Below, in pieces: positions 25,193-35,600 of a DNA stretch of 64,000 bases. A program made the translations under genes and the position numbers. The notes beneath the pieces are model-generated. The model saw nothing but the letters and a program-made list of their open reading frames with translations. It was not told the DNA's origin and searched no databases. The stretch spans positions 806,001 through 870,000 of the forward strand of contig NZ_JAAAGB010000001.1 in assembly GCF_010586825.1 (NCBI RefSeq), given 5' to 3'. Origin of the DNA: Draconibacterium mangrovi. Its GTDB lineage: Bacteria; Bacteroidota; Bacteroidia; Bacteroidales; Prolixibacteraceae. The number at the start of each line of letters is the position of its first letter. The first letter of the stretch is position 1.

Positions 25193-26566
25193 ATGAAACG
25201 ACTTATTTTGCCGTTCCTTTTATCTCTTTTAATTACTTTTTCGTACGCCCAAAAATACGATGCAAACTGGAAATCGATTGATAGCCGCCCCATACCACAA
25301 TGGTTCGAGGATGTAAAGTTTGGTATTTTTATTCACTGGGGAGTGTACTCGGTTCCCGCCTGGGCACCGGCCAATGCCGATATTGGCGTTTATGCCAAAT
25401 ACGCTGAATGGTATGGCTTCCGGATTAACGACGATAGCAAGGCAGGAAAATTATTCCGCGACTACCACAACAAAATGTATGGTGAAGATTTCCTCTATCA
25501 GGATTTTGCCCCACGGTTTAAAGCGCAACACTGGAATCCGGAACAATGGGCCGATTTGTTTAAACGTGCCGGAGCAAAATATGTAGTATTAACATCGAAA
25601 CACCACGAAGGTTTTACACTTTGGCCAAGCGCCCAAAGCTGGAACTGGAACAGCGTTGACATAGGACCGCACCGTGATATTTGTGGCGATTTAACCACTG
25701 CTGTTAAAGATGCCGGCTTGCACATGGGATTTTATTATTCGCTGTACGAGTGGTACAATCCGCTTTACAAAAATAATCTCACAAAATATGTCGACGACCA
25801 TATGATTCCACAAATGAAAGACTTGGTTACCAGCTACGAACCGGATATTTTATGGACCGATGGCGAATGGGATCACCCGAGTGAAGACTGGAAAAGCACG
25901 GAGTTTTTAGCCTGGCTGTACAACGAATCGCCGGTAAAAGACCGGATTTGTATTAACGACCGCTGGGGTAAAGAAACACGTAGCAAACACGGAGGATTTT
26001 ATACAACAGAGTACGATTTAGTCCATGACGGGAAAAGAGACAAGATCGACAAAGCATGGGAAGAATGCCGCGGAATAGGAACTTCGTTTGGATATAACCA
26101 AATGGAAACCGTTGAAAACTACATGAGCTCCGAAGCACTGATTCATTTACTGATAGAAAAAGTTGCCGGAGGAGGCAATCTCCTGCTTGATGTTGGCCCG
26201 ACCGCTGATGGCCGCATTCCTGTAATTCAGCAACAACGCCTACTCGATATTGGGAAATGGCTGGAGACAAACGGCGAGGCAATTTACGAGACAAGAAAAT
26301 GGGACGGTGCTGAAGCTAATGATATCGCTGATGTATATTTCACTAAAAAAGGGAAGGATTTGTATGTACATTGCACGCAATATCCTACAACTGATTTAAA
26401 AATAAAAGGCTTGAAAAAAGCATCGTCGGTTAGTTTATTGGGATATCATGATGATGTAGAATTCAAAAAATCGGGTAAAACAATTACCATTTCAGCGCCG
26501 GTATTAACACCGGGCAAACTTACCCAAACTTGCGCCTGGGTATTTAAACTTGAAAATGTACTTTAA
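25193..26566 (+). CDS. Alpha-L-fucosidase (GH29)
   Basis: 457 residues with signal peptide (cleavage after SYAQ, residue 19). GH29 barrel: WFEDVKFGIFIHWGVYSVPAW, KYVVLTSKHHEGFTLWPS, MGFYYSLYEWYNP, the nucleophile Asp D223 in ILWTDGEWDH. A short C-terminal beta domain follows (about 375-455). It removes alpha-linked fucose from host, algal or plant glycans in the periplasm or outside. Genes nearby for GH20 and hexokinase suggest a small glycan-use group. The start is the ATG at 25193. The hexokinase gene begins 30 bp after the stop. Confidence 0.94.
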   Translation: MKRLILPFLLSLLITFSYAQKYDANWKSIDSRPIPQWFEDVKFGIFIHWGVYSVPAWAPANADIGVYAKYAEWYGFRINDDSKAGKLFRDYHNKMYGEDFLYQDFAPRFKAQHWNPEQWADLFKRAGAKYVVLTSKHHEGFTLWPSAQSWNWNSVDIGPHRDICGDLTTAVKDAGLHMGFYYSLYEWYNPLYKNNLTKYVDDHMIPQMKDLVTSYEPDILWTDGEWDHPSEDWKSTEFLAWLYNESPVKDRICINDRWGKETRSKHGGFYTTEYDLVHDGKRDKIDKAWEECRGIGTSFGYNQMETVENYMSSEALIHLLIEKVAGGGNLLLDVGPTADGRIPVIQQQRLLDIGKWLETNGEAIYETRKWDGAEANDIADVYFTKKGKDLYVHCTQYPTTDLKIKGLKKASSVSLLGYHDDVEFKKSGKTITISAPVLTPGKLTQTCAWVFKLENVL

Positions 26567-26596
26567 TACGAATAACCAAATAAACGTAATAGCAAA

Positions 26597-27874
26597 ATGA
26601 CCAAAGCAACTGAATTTCTGAAAAGCCACAAAATGACGGCTGAAGACATTAAAATGAAAGAGGTGGTGAACGCCTTTCTGGACGAAATGGCCAAAGGATT
26701 GGCCGGGAAAGAGAGCTCACTCTTGATGTTACCAACTTATATTGAAGCTGACGGAGAAGTAAAAGCAAACGAACCAGTTGTTGCCATTGATGCCGGCGGA
26801 ACCAATTTTAGGGCAGCCAAAGTGTATTTCGACGACAACCTGAAACTGGTAACTGAAAACATTACAAAGGCCAAAATGCCGGGCGTAGAAAAAGAACTTA
26901 CCAAGGCTGAATTCTTCGACACTTTTGCATCGTACCTGGCAGATTACAAAAACACATCGGATAAACTGGGATTTTGTTTCTCGTATGCTGCAGAGATTTT
27001 CCCGAACAAAGACGGAAAACTTATTGAATGGAGCAAAGAAGTTAAAGCACCAGATGTAATTGGAGAAATGATCGGAGAAGGACTTTTGAACGCCATGCAA
27101 ACACCCGAAAAACAACTGGTGCTGATGAACGACACCGTTTCTACCTTGCTTGCCGGAAAAGCAGCGCGGGCGGTAAAAGCATACGACACGTACATTGGTT
27201 TTATTCTGGGCACCGGAACCAACACCAGTTACATTGAGGCCAATAAAAACATTACCAAAACCGACGGTCTCAACATGGAAGGCAGCCAGATCATCAATAT
27301 TGAATCGGGCGCATTTACTCTGGCACCGCGCACCGATATTGACATTGCTTTTGATAACACTACCGAAAATCCGGGCCGTTATGCTTTTGAAAAAATGTTC
27401 TCGGGTGGTTACTTTGGCGGTTTGTGTACCAAGACTTTAGAAACTGCAGCCGCAGAAGGTGTTTTTGCTGACCCCGAAGTTTTTGAGAATCTGCAGGAAT
27501 TAACATCGGAAGAAGTGAATAATTATGTGCACGGCATTGAAAGTGCCCACAATGTATTACCCGGCGTTTTCACCAGCGATTCGGATAAAATGCTGGTAGC
27601 CGAAATTATCGACAAGCTTATCGAGCGCGCTGCAAAACTGGTAGCTGCCAACCTGGCTGCGGTAATTTTGCAAACCGGAAAAGGCAAACACCACGAAAAA
27701 CCGGTTTTAATGACCATTGAAGGAACAACATTTTACAAGCTTCATAATTTTCAGAAAATGTTTGAAAAATACCTGCAGGATTTCCTCTCGGGCGATAATC
27801 AACGTTACTACGAAATTGTGGAAGTGGAGAACTCAAGCTTACTGGGTGCAGCAATTGCAGCCATTGTAAACTAA
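26597..27874 (+). CDS. Eukaryotic-type hexokinase
   Basis: 425 residues, cytoplasmic. Conserved phosphate-binding segment VVAIDAGGTNFRAAKV (about 62-77), LGFCFSYA, VLMNDTVSTLLAG (catalytic Asp), GFILGTGTNTSY, IESGAF, and C-terminal TIEGTTFYKL. This is the two-domain hexokinase family of eukaryotes, which is also found in Bacteroides species; it is unlike bacterial ROK or Glk kinases. It phosphorylates glucose and probably mannose or other hexoses. In one transcription unit with the GH29 gene, which would supply fucose, not its substrate, so the pairing may reflect glycans with mixed sugars. Confidence 0.9.
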   Translation: MTKATEFLKSHKMTAEDIKMKEVVNAFLDEMAKGLAGKESSLLMLPTYIEADGEVKANEPVVAIDAGGTNFRAAKVYFDDNLKLVTENITKAKMPGVEKELTKAEFFDTFASYLADYKNTSDKLGFCFSYAAEIFPNKDGKLIEWSKEVKAPDVIGEMIGEGLLNAMQTPEKQLVLMNDTVSTLLAGKAARAVKAYDTYIGFILGTGTNTSYIEANKNITKTDGLNMEGSQIINIESGAFTLAPRTDIDIAFDNTTENPGRYAFEKMFSGGYFGGLCTKTLETAAAEGVFADPEVFENLQELTSEEVNNYVHGIESAHNVLPGVFTSDSDKMLVAEIIDKLIERAAKLVAANLAAVILQTGKGKHHEKPVLMTIEGTTFYKLHNFQKMFEKYLQDFLSGDNQRYYEIVEVENSSLLGAAIAAIVN

Positions 27875-27879
27875 GATAT

Positions 27880-27921
27880 TTAAAAGCCGAAGCCTGAAGA
27901 ACCGGGCTTCGGCTTTTACAA
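27880..27921. terminator. Bidirectional terminator
   Basis: Perfect 13-bp stem AAAAGCCGAAGCC (27882-27894) and GGCTTCGGCTTTT (27905-27917). It ends the hexokinase operon and overlaps the last codon of the convergent minus-strand gene. Confidence 0.85.
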
Positions 27922-28665
27922 ATTTTCAACCAACGAAAAAACCCGGGCACGCATTAAATCGAGCACAAAAACTTGTTGAAACCGCGATTCAAATTGTTCA
28001 TGACTGATCTTATTCAACAGGTTGATATTTTTATCAGCCCGCAGACAATCTGTGGTTATTAAAAGCCAGTATTGTTGCAGCTGTTGTTTCTGATAGATTC
28101 GCAGTTTTTCATCCTTCTTGGCAATCGCCAAACGGATGTCGTCAACCACATTATTTGATATTCCCAGGTTATTCGAACATTCCCAGACCGACTCTTTAAG
28201 TTCCGGATGATGAGCGATCATTACCTGCTCCATCCCGACGGGTAAATCGGAATTTGTAAGAATTTTATGAAAAAAGGTTCCATCCGTTTTGCCTTCGATA
28301 GCAGATTTTATTGTTGCTACGGTTTTCGAGCGTACCATTAATTCGCGCTCAGGAGTGATTTGATGTTTCTCCGAAAACATAAATTTCACAAAAAGTTTCG
28401 CATCCGATCCTGCCTCAAAAAGCTCCCGCATATCCTCAACCAATTCGTTTCTGAAGTTAATCAATGATTGCACCTCTTCTGTTTTTGTTACTGCATTGGC
28501 GGGATTTAGCCGGGTGAGTTCAATTCCCAATTTGTGTGCATTTTTCATTTTCACTACAAAATCGGGCGACTCGGATGCCACAACTTTCCCTTTCGGAAAT
28601 TCGGGATAGCAATCTCTAAAATAGTTCATCAATAAAACTTCCAGCTGTTTTTTAACTTCCTGCAT
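27916..28665 (-). CDS. Uncharacterised protein, possible PD-(D/E)XK-like fold
   Basis: 249 residues, soluble, no signal. I do not recognise the family. Residues 32-53 read ESPDF ... KLGIELTRL: a P-D35-F followed 13 residues later by G-I-E49-L-T51, the spacing of the PD-(D/E)XK nuclease core, with T replacing the usual K. Helices follow (RELFEAGSDAKLFVKFMF), and the end LLITTDCLRADKNIN resembles a late core strand. Proteins with this E-x-T variant can be nucleases or inactive relatives; function is open. It lies 19 bp after the nucleoside-hydrolase gene on the same strand, so they are probably co-transcribed. Confidence 0.6.
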   Translation of the reverse strand: MQEVKKQLEVLLMNYFRDCYPEFPKGKVVASESPDFVVKMKNAHKLGIELTRLNPANAVTKTEEVQSLINFRNELVEDMRELFEAGSDAKLFVKFMFSEKHQITPERELMVRSKTVATIKSAIEGKTDGTFFHKILTNSDLPVGMEQVMIAHHPELKESVWECSNNLGISNNVVDDIRLAIAKKDEKLRIYQKQQLQQYWLLITTDCLRADKNINLLNKISHEQFESRFQQVFVLDLMRARVFSLVENL

Positions 28666-28684
28666 TCGGCTATTAGGTGCTTGA

Positions 28685-29692
28685 TTATTTTTCTGAAGTA
28701 GACTTTTGCATGAGATCGAACAGGTCGTTTACAATTGCATCGCGGTTAAAGTTTTGCCAGTAAAATATTTTACGACGGTTTTCCGGTCGATCAATCCAGC
28801 TATCTCCAACAAGTTTTGGGGCAGGTATTTCAACTTTTTCTCCCCAGGTTTCGTTTTTTAAAACAGCAAGTACAACCATATCAAATAAGGAGCGTGAAGG
28901 TGGATTTCCATACATTTCTGCTTCTTCGAAAAGATTGGCAGAATAATCGCCAAAACGATTAAACTCACCACCATGTCGTCCCGTAATCGTATGGTGCGAA
29001 AGCGGCCCTTTTCCTTTCATATTCCGATTAATTTCCTCACGAACAACAGCTACGGCAGCAGTTCCACTTGGTTTACCATAACGCACTGTGACCATTTCAA
29101 ATTCAACTCCCGACTGAAGCACAGGATTTACGGCAGTGGTATCGTTCTCGAGGTTATATTCGCCCGGAGCGGGGTAATTTCCTCCCAACCAAACAACCCG
29201 AACCTTATCAACAATTCGTGGCTCTTTTAAAATGGCCAGCGCAATATTGGTTAGTTTTCCAACGGGCACCAACACCAGCTTTTCATCTTCAACCTTCATC
29301 GCTTCCTGAATTATAAAATCTACGGCGGGTTGTCCATCGAAGCTATTTTCAGAAATGTTTGGAGCAATTTCAGTATAACTTTTATCTGCTCCCATATACA
29401 ATGGCACTTTGTTTTCAAGATTAAAGAGTTGAATTATACGCTCTGCCTCATCATATTGCCCCTGTATTCCATAGCCGTTTCGGGTATTATTAACAGTGAC
29501 ACCAACAACGTCAAAAATATCTTTGTTTAAAAAAGCATAGGCTAAAGCGTGCTGATCATCCAACTCGTTGTTGGCATCCGTATCAATGAGTATTTTTATT
29601 TTGGGTGATTTATTCTCTTGATTAGCTCCACAACTTAACAGAAAGTATGAAAAAGCTAAAAAAACTAAAATAAACTGAAGAGTTTTATGCAT
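28685..29692 (-). CDS. Nucleoside-hydrolase-fold lipoprotein
   Basis: 335 residues. Lipoprotein signal peptide ending FLLSC, Cys21. The metal-site motif is IDTDANNELDDQHALAYAF; compared with the canonical D-x-D-x-x-x-DD it has two extra residues, a variant found in secreted relatives in Bacteroidota and Planctomycetota. VPVGKLTNIALAL-type segment (about 144-156), GGNYPAPGEYN and a C-terminal SLFDM-V motif complete the fold. The enzyme family splits nucleosides into base and ribose; the envelope location suggests scavenging. Substrate not resolved. Confidence 0.85.
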   Translation of the reverse strand: MHKTLQFILVFLAFSYFLLSCGANQENKSPKIKILIDTDANNELDDQHALAYAFLNKDIFDVVGVTVNNTRNGYGIQGQYDEAERIIQLFNLENKVPLYMGADKSYTEIAPNISENSFDGQPAVDFIIQEAMKVEDEKLVLVPVGKLTNIALAILKEPRIVDKVRVVWLGGNYPAPGEYNLENDTTAVNPVLQSGVEFEMVTVRYGKPSGTAAVAVVREEINRNMKGKGPLSHHTITGRHGGEFNRFGDYSANLFEEAEMYGNPPSRSLFDMVVLAVLKNETWGEKVEIPAPKLVGDSWIDRPENRRKIFYWQNFNRDAIVNDLFDLMQKSTSEK

Positions 29693-29850
29693 CGTTTTGG
29701 TATTAATTATTCACAATAAACATGCATTAAAGATATCAAAATATTAAAGTATAAATGAGAGTGATTTAATATTCAAAAGTTCCGGATTTTTTCAAAAACT
29801 TTCAACCAAAAGCAAAATCTGGTGTTACATTTCAATAAAATATAAAATTT

Positions 29851-30291
29851 ATGTATCAAGGACTATTACACGCACATAACGGATTTCGCTGGTTGGTTTT
29901 AATCGCGCTTTTATTTACAGTATTGCTTGCCATAAGCGGTGTAGCAAGTAAACGTTCATGGGGCCGGGCCGATAACCTGTCGGGATTAATACTGGTTATG
30001 ATAATGGATATTCAGTTTCTGGTGGGAATTGTACTTTATGCCTTTGTAAGCCCTATTACCAAAGCGGCATTTGCCGATTTTGGAGCTGCCATGAAAAACA
30101 GCGACCTGCGTTTCTACGCTGTAGAACACATTCTGTTAATGATTATTGCACTTGCACTGGTACACATTGGCAGGGCAAAAGCGAAAAAAGATGTGACTCC
30201 GCTTAAGAAACACCGGTCAGCGGCAATTTTTTATGGTCTGGCATTGGTGCTGATTTTGGCAGCCATTCCGTGGGACAGAGCTTTGTTTTAA
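29851..30291 (+). CDS. Four-helix integral membrane protein, cytochrome-b-like family
   Basis: 146 residues with four membrane helices (about 12-30, 44-67, 90-108, 124-143). Begins MYQGLLHAHNGFRWLVL, the start of a Bacteroidota protein family labelled 'cytochrome B'. Histidines H7 and H9 on helix 1 and H91 and H101 on helix 3 (AVEHILLMIIALALVHIGR) could bind heme, but that has to my knowledge not been shown. Monogenic, ends at repeat array C. Confidence 0.65.
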   Translation: MYQGLLHAHNGFRWLVLIALLFTVLLAISGVASKRSWGRADNLSGLILVMIMDIQFLVGIVLYAFVSPITKAAFADFGAAMKNSDLRFYAVEHILLMIIALALVHIGRAKAKKDVTPLKKHRSAAIFYGLALVLILAAIPWDRALF

Positions 30292-30311
30292 CCAAAGTCG
30301 AATAAAAAAAA

Positions 30312-30516
30312 GGAGCATCGTACTGAGTACGATTAAAGAATAACACATGCGTGAAGCATCGTACTGAGTACGTTTGAAGAAAACTACGAGGGTGAAGCAT
30401 CGTACTTAGTACGTTTGAAGAAAAACGCGTGGGTGGAGCATCGTACTCAGTACGTTTGAAAAAAACTGCGTTGGGGAAGGATCGTACTGAATACGTTTGA
30501 CGAAGAATAACGATAC
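30312..30516 (+). repeat. Array C: degenerate tandem repeat, exact 41-bp period
   Basis: Five units start at 30312, 30353, 30394, 30435 and 30476, all 41 bp. Each has the inverted repeat CGTAC-nnn-GTACG (loops TGA, TGA, TTA, TCA, TGA; one arm mismatch in unit 5), preceded by G(A/G)AGCAT and followed by TTTGAAGAAAA. The last 10 bases vary between units. This is the best conserved of the five arrays. It fills most of the 389-bp gap between convergent genes, and the fatty-acid synthetase terminator lies at 30602-30638. Not codon-periodic. Confidence 0.95.
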
Positions 30517-30601
30517 GGAGAATAAAGTGTATTAATAATATAAAAGGCTCCCTGTTCAATTGCCATTTCAAAGTTTGTAATTTTGGAAATGTTTAGCCAA
30601 T

Positions 30602-30638
30602 AAAAAAGGCTGCAAGAGATAAACTCCTGCAACCTTTT
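30602..30638 (-). terminator. Terminator of the acyl-CoA synthetase gene
   Basis: On the minus strand, AAAAGGTTGCAGGAG pairs with TCTCTTGCAGCCTTTT (with G-U pairs), followed by a T run. Located 43 bp after the stop. Confidence 0.75.
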
Positions 30639-30680
30639 AAGCTTGGTTCAGCTTGTGCTTTCGCACCTGTTTTTTTACCG

Positions 30681-32471
30681 CTACCTCTTTGCCCCTACGG
30701 CATATATATCATCAATTAAGTGCTGGTATTTTACTGCTACGGCATTTCGTCTCAGTTTCAGTGTTGGCGACAGTTCGCCCGAAGTTGGAGTCCACTCTTC
30801 GTGCACCAGTCGTATACGGCTGATTTGCTCGTGCGATCCCAGCGTCTTGTTAATTTTTGCAACTTCTTTTTGTAATTTCTGAATGACTTCCGGAAGCTGA
30901 ATCAACTCTTCATTGTTCTCGTAATGCAGTTTGTGCTCTCCCGCCCAGTCGTGCAGAATTGGAAAACACGGAGAAATAATGGCGCTTGCAAATTTTTCGT
31001 TGGCACCAATTACCATCACCTGCTCAATCAGCTCAGATGTTTTCAACTTGTTCTCGATCATCTGAGGAGCAATATATTTTCCGCCCGAAAGTTTGAAAAT
31101 TTCTTTTTTACGATCGGTTATCTTCAGGAATTTGTCGTCAACCAACATTCCAATATCTCCGGTATGGAACCATCCGTTTTCATCAATCACTTCGTCGGTC
31201 AGTTCCGGAGCCTTGTAATAGCCCATCATTATTCCGGGGCCTTTACACAAAATCTCGCCGTCGGGTGCAAATTTCACATCGAAACCTTTCAGAATCGGGC
31301 CAACAGTTCCAACCATCATTTCCATTGTAGTTGGATTGTTTACAGCAATTACCGGCGAAGTTTCGGTTAATCCGTAACCTTCGAGCGTAGTAAGTTTTGC
31401 CATACCAAACAGGCGGGCAATTCGCGGTTGAAGGGCAGCGCCTCCCGAAACAATATAAGTGATATTTCCCCCAAGAGCTTCTCTCCATTTGGAATAGATT
31501 AGCTTGTCTGCCACTGAAATTTTCAGTCGCATTAAAGGGCCATAATTTTTGTTGTATTCAAAATGACGTGTCAGATTCAGTGCCCAGAAATACAGTTTCT
31601 TTTTAATACCGGTCAGCTCTTTTCCTTTGGCCACAAATCCATCGTAAACTTTTTCGAGCAGGCGGGGAACCGAGTTAAACATATTTGGTTTCACCTCTTT
31701 AATCGACGAAACAATCTGCGCCAGGTTGCCCACATAATAAACCCCCATGCCCCGGTACTGAAAGTGGTAATTCACACTGCGTTCGTAAACATGGCAAAGT
31801 GGCAGAAAACTCAAAGCTCTGTGCTCAATTCCCAGGTCGTGCAGTTTTGCATGCTCGGTAAAATTCGATACCAGATTACGGTGACTCAACATTACTCCTT
31901 TGGGTACGCCTGTAGTTCCCGAGGTGTATATAATCGTTGCCAGATCTTCCGGCTTAACATCGTTTTTAATGCTTTCAAGTTCGGAAGAAAACTCTTCTCT
32001 TTTTGACTCGCCAAGTTCAAGTATCTGCTCATAATGTTTTGCTCCTTCCACTTCTTCGAAGGTGTAAACAGCATCAACGCCATCAATCATATTGGCCAGT
32101 GGACACATACTCTGGAAAAGCTTTTTATCGCCCGCCAGAATAATTTTCACCTCGGCATGTTTTAATATGTACTTGTACTCATCGTCGCCCAAAGTTGGGT
32201 AAATAGGCACATGCACAAAACCACCCATTGCCAGGCCCATATCGGCAATATTCCACTCGGGGCGGTTGGTGGTAACCGTAGCCACTCTATCGCCGCGCTT
32301 TAAACCCAGGGCCATGAGGCCAAGTGCAAACTGGTGCGATTTTTCGTAATATTCTTTGGTTGAATAAGTGTACCATTTACCATCTTTTTTACCGGCAATG
32401 GAGTCTTCACGGGGGAATTCTTTTAATGCGCGTTCGAGAACATCAAAAGTACGTGTAACTGTCTGTCCCAT
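30681..32471 (-). CDS. Long-chain acyl-CoA synthetase (FadD-like)
   Basis: 596 residues, AMP-forming adenylating enzyme. P-loop-like IIYTSGTTGVPKGVMLSH (about 187-204), GYGLTETSPV (about 360), GWFHTGDIGML (about 430), and C-terminal KEIFKLSGGKYIAPQ with the catalytic lysine region. It activates long-chain fatty acids with ATP and CoA for lipid synthesis or oxidation; membrane association is typical. Starts at the ATG at 32471, with a sequence close to a -7 box (TATATTTC on the minus strand near 32497). Confidence 0.92.
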   Translation of the reverse strand: MGQTVTRTFDVLERALKEFPREDSIAGKKDGKWYTYSTKEYYEKSHQFALGLMALGLKRGDRVATVTTNRPEWNIADMGLAMGGFVHVPIYPTLGDDEYKYILKHAEVKIILAGDKKLFQSMCPLANMIDGVDAVYTFEEVEGAKHYEQILELGESKREEFSSELESIKNDVKPEDLATIIYTSGTTGVPKGVMLSHRNLVSNFTEHAKLHDLGIEHRALSFLPLCHVYERSVNYHFQYRGMGVYYVGNLAQIVSSIKEVKPNMFNSVPRLLEKVYDGFVAKGKELTGIKKKLYFWALNLTRHFEYNKNYGPLMRLKISVADKLIYSKWREALGGNITYIVSGGAALQPRIARLFGMAKLTTLEGYGLTETSPVIAVNNPTTMEMMVGTVGPILKGFDVKFAPDGEILCKGPGIMMGYYKAPELTDEVIDENGWFHTGDIGMLVDDKFLKITDRKKEIFKLSGGKYIAPQMIENKLKTSELIEQVMVIGANEKFASAIISPCFPILHDWAGEHKLHYENNEELIQLPEVIQKLQKEVAKINKTLGSHEQISRIRLVHEEWTPTSGELSPTLKLRRNAVAVKYQHLIDDIYAVGAKR

Positions 32472-32604
32472 ATTTCAATTTTAAAAACTTCGAAATATAA
32501 GGCTTTTGTTGTTGGTTGATTTACAAAGCGATTATGCTATTTTTCAGCCCTTTACTATTTATATATATTCTAAATAATTTTAATTATCTGTAAAACAATA
32601 AATT

Positions 32605-32660
32605 AAAACACCGGCTATCGACTTTCAGAGCCTATTGTTCCAAAATTTCATTTAGCCGGG
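32605..32660 (-). terminator. Possible terminator after ccsBA
   Basis: On the minus strand CCGGCTA (32659-32653) pairs with TAGCCGG (32617-32611) over a long loop, then TGTTTT follows. Long loop lowers confidence. Confidence 0.4.
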
Positions 32661-32671
32661 CACTATTTCTC

Positions 32672-35600
32672 TTACTCGGTTTCAGCTTGTTGAGCCTGAT
32701 ATTTATTGTCTTTTACATAGGCCCAGATTATTAATCCGGCCAGCACCAAAATTGATGCGGGAACGGCAGGATCAACCCCATCGGCAACTCCTTTTCCGTA
32801 CGAATGTAAGCCTGACAGGTAATAGTTCACACCAAAATAAGTCATCAGTACCGAGGCAAAACCAAGTATCGATGCAAAATTATAATTGAAAACACCTTTT
32901 AACGACGGAATCAATCGCATGTGTACAATAAACGAATAGATGACCACAGTAATCAATGCCCAGGTTTCTTTGGGGTCCCAGCCCCAATAGCGGCCCCAAC
33001 TTTCGTTGGCCCAAACTCCACCAAGGAATGTTCCGATGGTAAGAAAATACAAACCAACCGTTGCCGACATTTCGTTAATGGTTGTTAGCTGCTCGATAAA
33101 ACCGTTTACTTTGGCCTCATTCGCTCCTCTTCGTAAAACAATCAAAATCATTACCAAAACACCAAGGAACATACTCAGCCCAAGAAATCCGTAGCTTGCA
33201 GTAATGATGGCCACGTGAATAGCCAACCAATACGATTTAAGTACCGGAACCAGGTTTGTCACCTCCGGATTCATCCAACTAAGGTGAGCCACAAACAGCG
33301 CAATACCGGTTAAAAATGCAGCAGTACCTATTACCATCGGGTATTTTCGGCCAAATATAATTCCGGCCAGCATGGTTGCCCAGGCAACGTACACCACCGA
33401 TTCGTATCCATTACTCCATGGTGCGTGACCCGAAATGTACCAGCGTACAATCAAACCAACCGTGTGCACCATGAACAGGATTAATATGAATCCGAAAAAT
33501 GATATCCGCAGAAACGACGGCAACTGTTTTTGCCTGAAAATATTTATAAAAAGTACCGTTAACAGCAAAAATCCAAACAACAGATAATACGGGAATATTC
33601 GTTTAAACGGATTTACTTTATTAAATAGAATTTCAACGTTTTTCTTTTTATCGCCGGGTAAAAGATCAGCTCCGTATTTCACCTGGAAATTATCTACTGC
33701 CTGTAATACCTGCACGGCGTTGGTACTTTGGTTTTCAGTAATCGACTGCAACAGTAACTGGAATCCACTTTGTATAAAAATGGAATCGCCATCGCTATAT
33801 TCAGCAGCAATACTTCCGGGAGCATACCAGGTATCCTCCACTCTTTCGCACGGGAACAGATGGAAAATAGAGCCCTGAAATACCATAAAACAGATATTTA
33901 CACGCTCATCAACATTGATGTATTCTTTATCCATACGATTGCGCATTCCGGGAGCTTTGGCATAAGCCGCGCGCACTGCATCCGCAATTTTATAATTTCC
34001 GTTTGCATCAAAAAGCGACTCAACCGTAATGTATTTATTCTGTGCACCGAGTGCCCCTTCCAACGATTTATCGGCTACCTTGATAATAGGCATCGATTGC
34101 CAGATTTCGGGATATGCCATCATACTCAGCACCACGCCATCGGCCGACAGACCGTACAACCCTGATTTACGGCTTATTTTGCGAACAATCTCACCCGACA
34201 GCGTCGACACCGGCTCAATTCGCCCATCAACACCCTGTACCCACAATTCGCTGAATTCTTTTACAACCTCCTTGTCAATTGGCGGAATTCCGGCCCCAAG
34301 ACCACTTTGCGCCGATGCTGAAAAAGCCACACTTCCTATTAGAGCAATAAGCGCGATTACTTTAACCGAACTGGCTTTTAACTTTTTGGCCAGATACTGG
34401 AAATAAGAATTTGGATTTATCAGCGACATGATACAACCAACAATGAGCAATAAATAACCGAGGTACGAAATCCACGTTCCCCAGAAGTCGTAATTAACGG
34501 AAAGTATCGTGCCTTGTTCGTCCCTGTCATACGATGATTGAAAGAACTTGTAGCCCCGGTGGTTCAGCGTGTTGTTCATGAAAATGCGAATATCTTCGTT
34601 AATGCCTTTTTCCTGGTCCACCAAAACAACTTCGGAAGCAAACGACGACGGAGAGTTAGATCCCGGGTAATGCTCCAATTGAAAATCCTTTAAGTGAATG
34701 CTGAACGGAACCTGTAATGGCAATGCACCATAAGCCAGTTTTAGTGTGCCGTTGCCCAAAGGAACGCGCACAGTATCGGGGCGTTGCCCCGAGTGACCAA
34801 ACACCGGAACATTTTGCTGGCGTATACCATCCGAAACCTGTATCATCACTGCATCTTCACCAGTTTCCATCTGGCTTTTTACTGCGGTAAATGTGGCACT
34901 CGGCAGAAATTTACGGATCAAAAAGCGGAAATTGTCATAACCATACAAAAACATAGGTTTTACCGGAATTGTATCTCCCGGCGATAAATCGACTGTTTCC
35001 TGTGTAGCCATGGTCGTTTCTTCCAGTTTCGCATGAGAGGTCATAAACAAGGCCCCATCCTGCATGAAAAAGTTGATCACTTTTTCGTCATCAACCTCAA
35101 AACCGGCTGAAAAACCGGGGTAATCAAGCACATCTCCTTCTTTAAACGAAAACGACTGCATACCCTGTGTTTCGGGTGCCGAAAACACAAAATCGATTAC
35201 CGGCTCACCCGAATCCGAAGCAATGGCTTTCTGTTCTGCATTTTCGATAAAACCTACCGCTTTTACTTTTACCGATTTTCCGTTAACATCAAATTTTGCA
35301 GAATACTGTTTGGGCGTTATCTCTGAGAATCGTACCTGCGAAACCTCTTTCTGGTCTTCATATCCGGCATAAAAATAATCGTTGGTCGAAAGAATATAGT
35401 CAGCACTTTCACCTTCGCGAATATGCATTACGCCCTCAAAACTTATAAAACGCGTAACAGCGCCTCCCAGTATCATCACCAAAAACGACACGTGAAAAAT
35501 GCCGAGCGTATAACGCCGGTTGGTGAAAAAACGGTAACGAAACATGTTTTTGACAAGGTTGAGTGCAAACAGCCCCCAAAGTACCTCGAACCAATGCGTG

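Noticed and set aside
30203-30571. 122-codon minus-strand ORF over array C
   Set aside because: Overlaps the end of a good plus-strand membrane-protein gene and the 41-bp array, with no conserved protein features.
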